Positions 6,108 through 6,150 of a stretch of DNA of 6,150 nt are shown piece by piece (position 1 is the first letter of the stretch; every line of letters begins with the position of its first letter). The notes beneath the pieces are model-generated. The model ran no database searches, was not told the origin of the DNA, and was given only the letters and a program-made list of their open reading frames with translations. The position numbers were made by a program, and so were the translations under genes. This stretch comes from an uncultured Lachnospiraceae bacterium. GTDB lineage: Bacteria; Bacillota; Clostridia; Lachnospirales; Lachnospiraceae. The stretch covers positions 1 through 6,150 of the forward strand of contig CAJUIO010000150.1 of assembly GCA_910586025.1 (NCBI GenBank), written 5' to 3'.

Positions 6108-6150
6108 TATTCCGGGGAAGAATACTAGCGTCTTGCATTCTAAAGGGCAG

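Noticed and set aside
1..6150. Mobile element, CRISPR, phage or defence system
   Set aside because: No transposase, integrase, repeat-spacer pattern or nuclease-type gene is present. The five genes are ordinary chromosomal genes with consistent codon use.

Overview
The window looks like chromosomal DNA from a Gram-positive member of the Clostridia, most likely Lachnospiraceae-like. This is an inference from AGGAG-type ribosome binding sites on nearly every gene, a MutS2 with a C-terminal Smr domain, a lipobox lipoprotein, an OmpR/HisKA two-component pair and a base composition near half G+C. No mobile element, CRISPR array, tRNA or rRNA gene was seen, and about 95% of the window is protein coding.

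Layout. Positions 1-189 hold the leader of a plus-strand gene and, at the very edge, an open frame that may be the tail of an upstream gene. Positions 190-1008 (plus) encode a secreted SIMPL-domain (DUF541) lipoprotein. The rest is one minus-strand gene series, read from right to left: mutS2 (6049-3668), an OmpR-family response regulator (3649-2951), its sensor histidine kinase (2951-1530) and trmL, a tRNA wobble 2'-O-methyltransferase (1513-1001). The gaps are 18 nt, a 1-nt TGATG overlap and 16 nt, which strongly suggests one operon. An extended -10 promoter candidate lies about 50 nt upstream of mutS2. The trmL and SIMPL genes converge and their 3' ends overlap by 8 nt, with no intrinsic terminator visible between them.

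How the genes may work together. MutS2 belongs to a family shown in Bacillus subtilis to recognise collided ribosomes, and TrmL modifies the wobble base of tRNA-Leu. Two translation-related proteins therefore flank an envelope-sensing two-component system. Whether that system controls its own operon, or the neighbouring lipoprotein, cannot be read from the sequence.

Novelty. I see no clearly undescribed system. The points most worth checking are the altered LDLRG motif of the MutS2 Smr domain, the convergent overlap without a terminator, a stable hairpin inside the lipoprotein gene, and the unexplained left edge.
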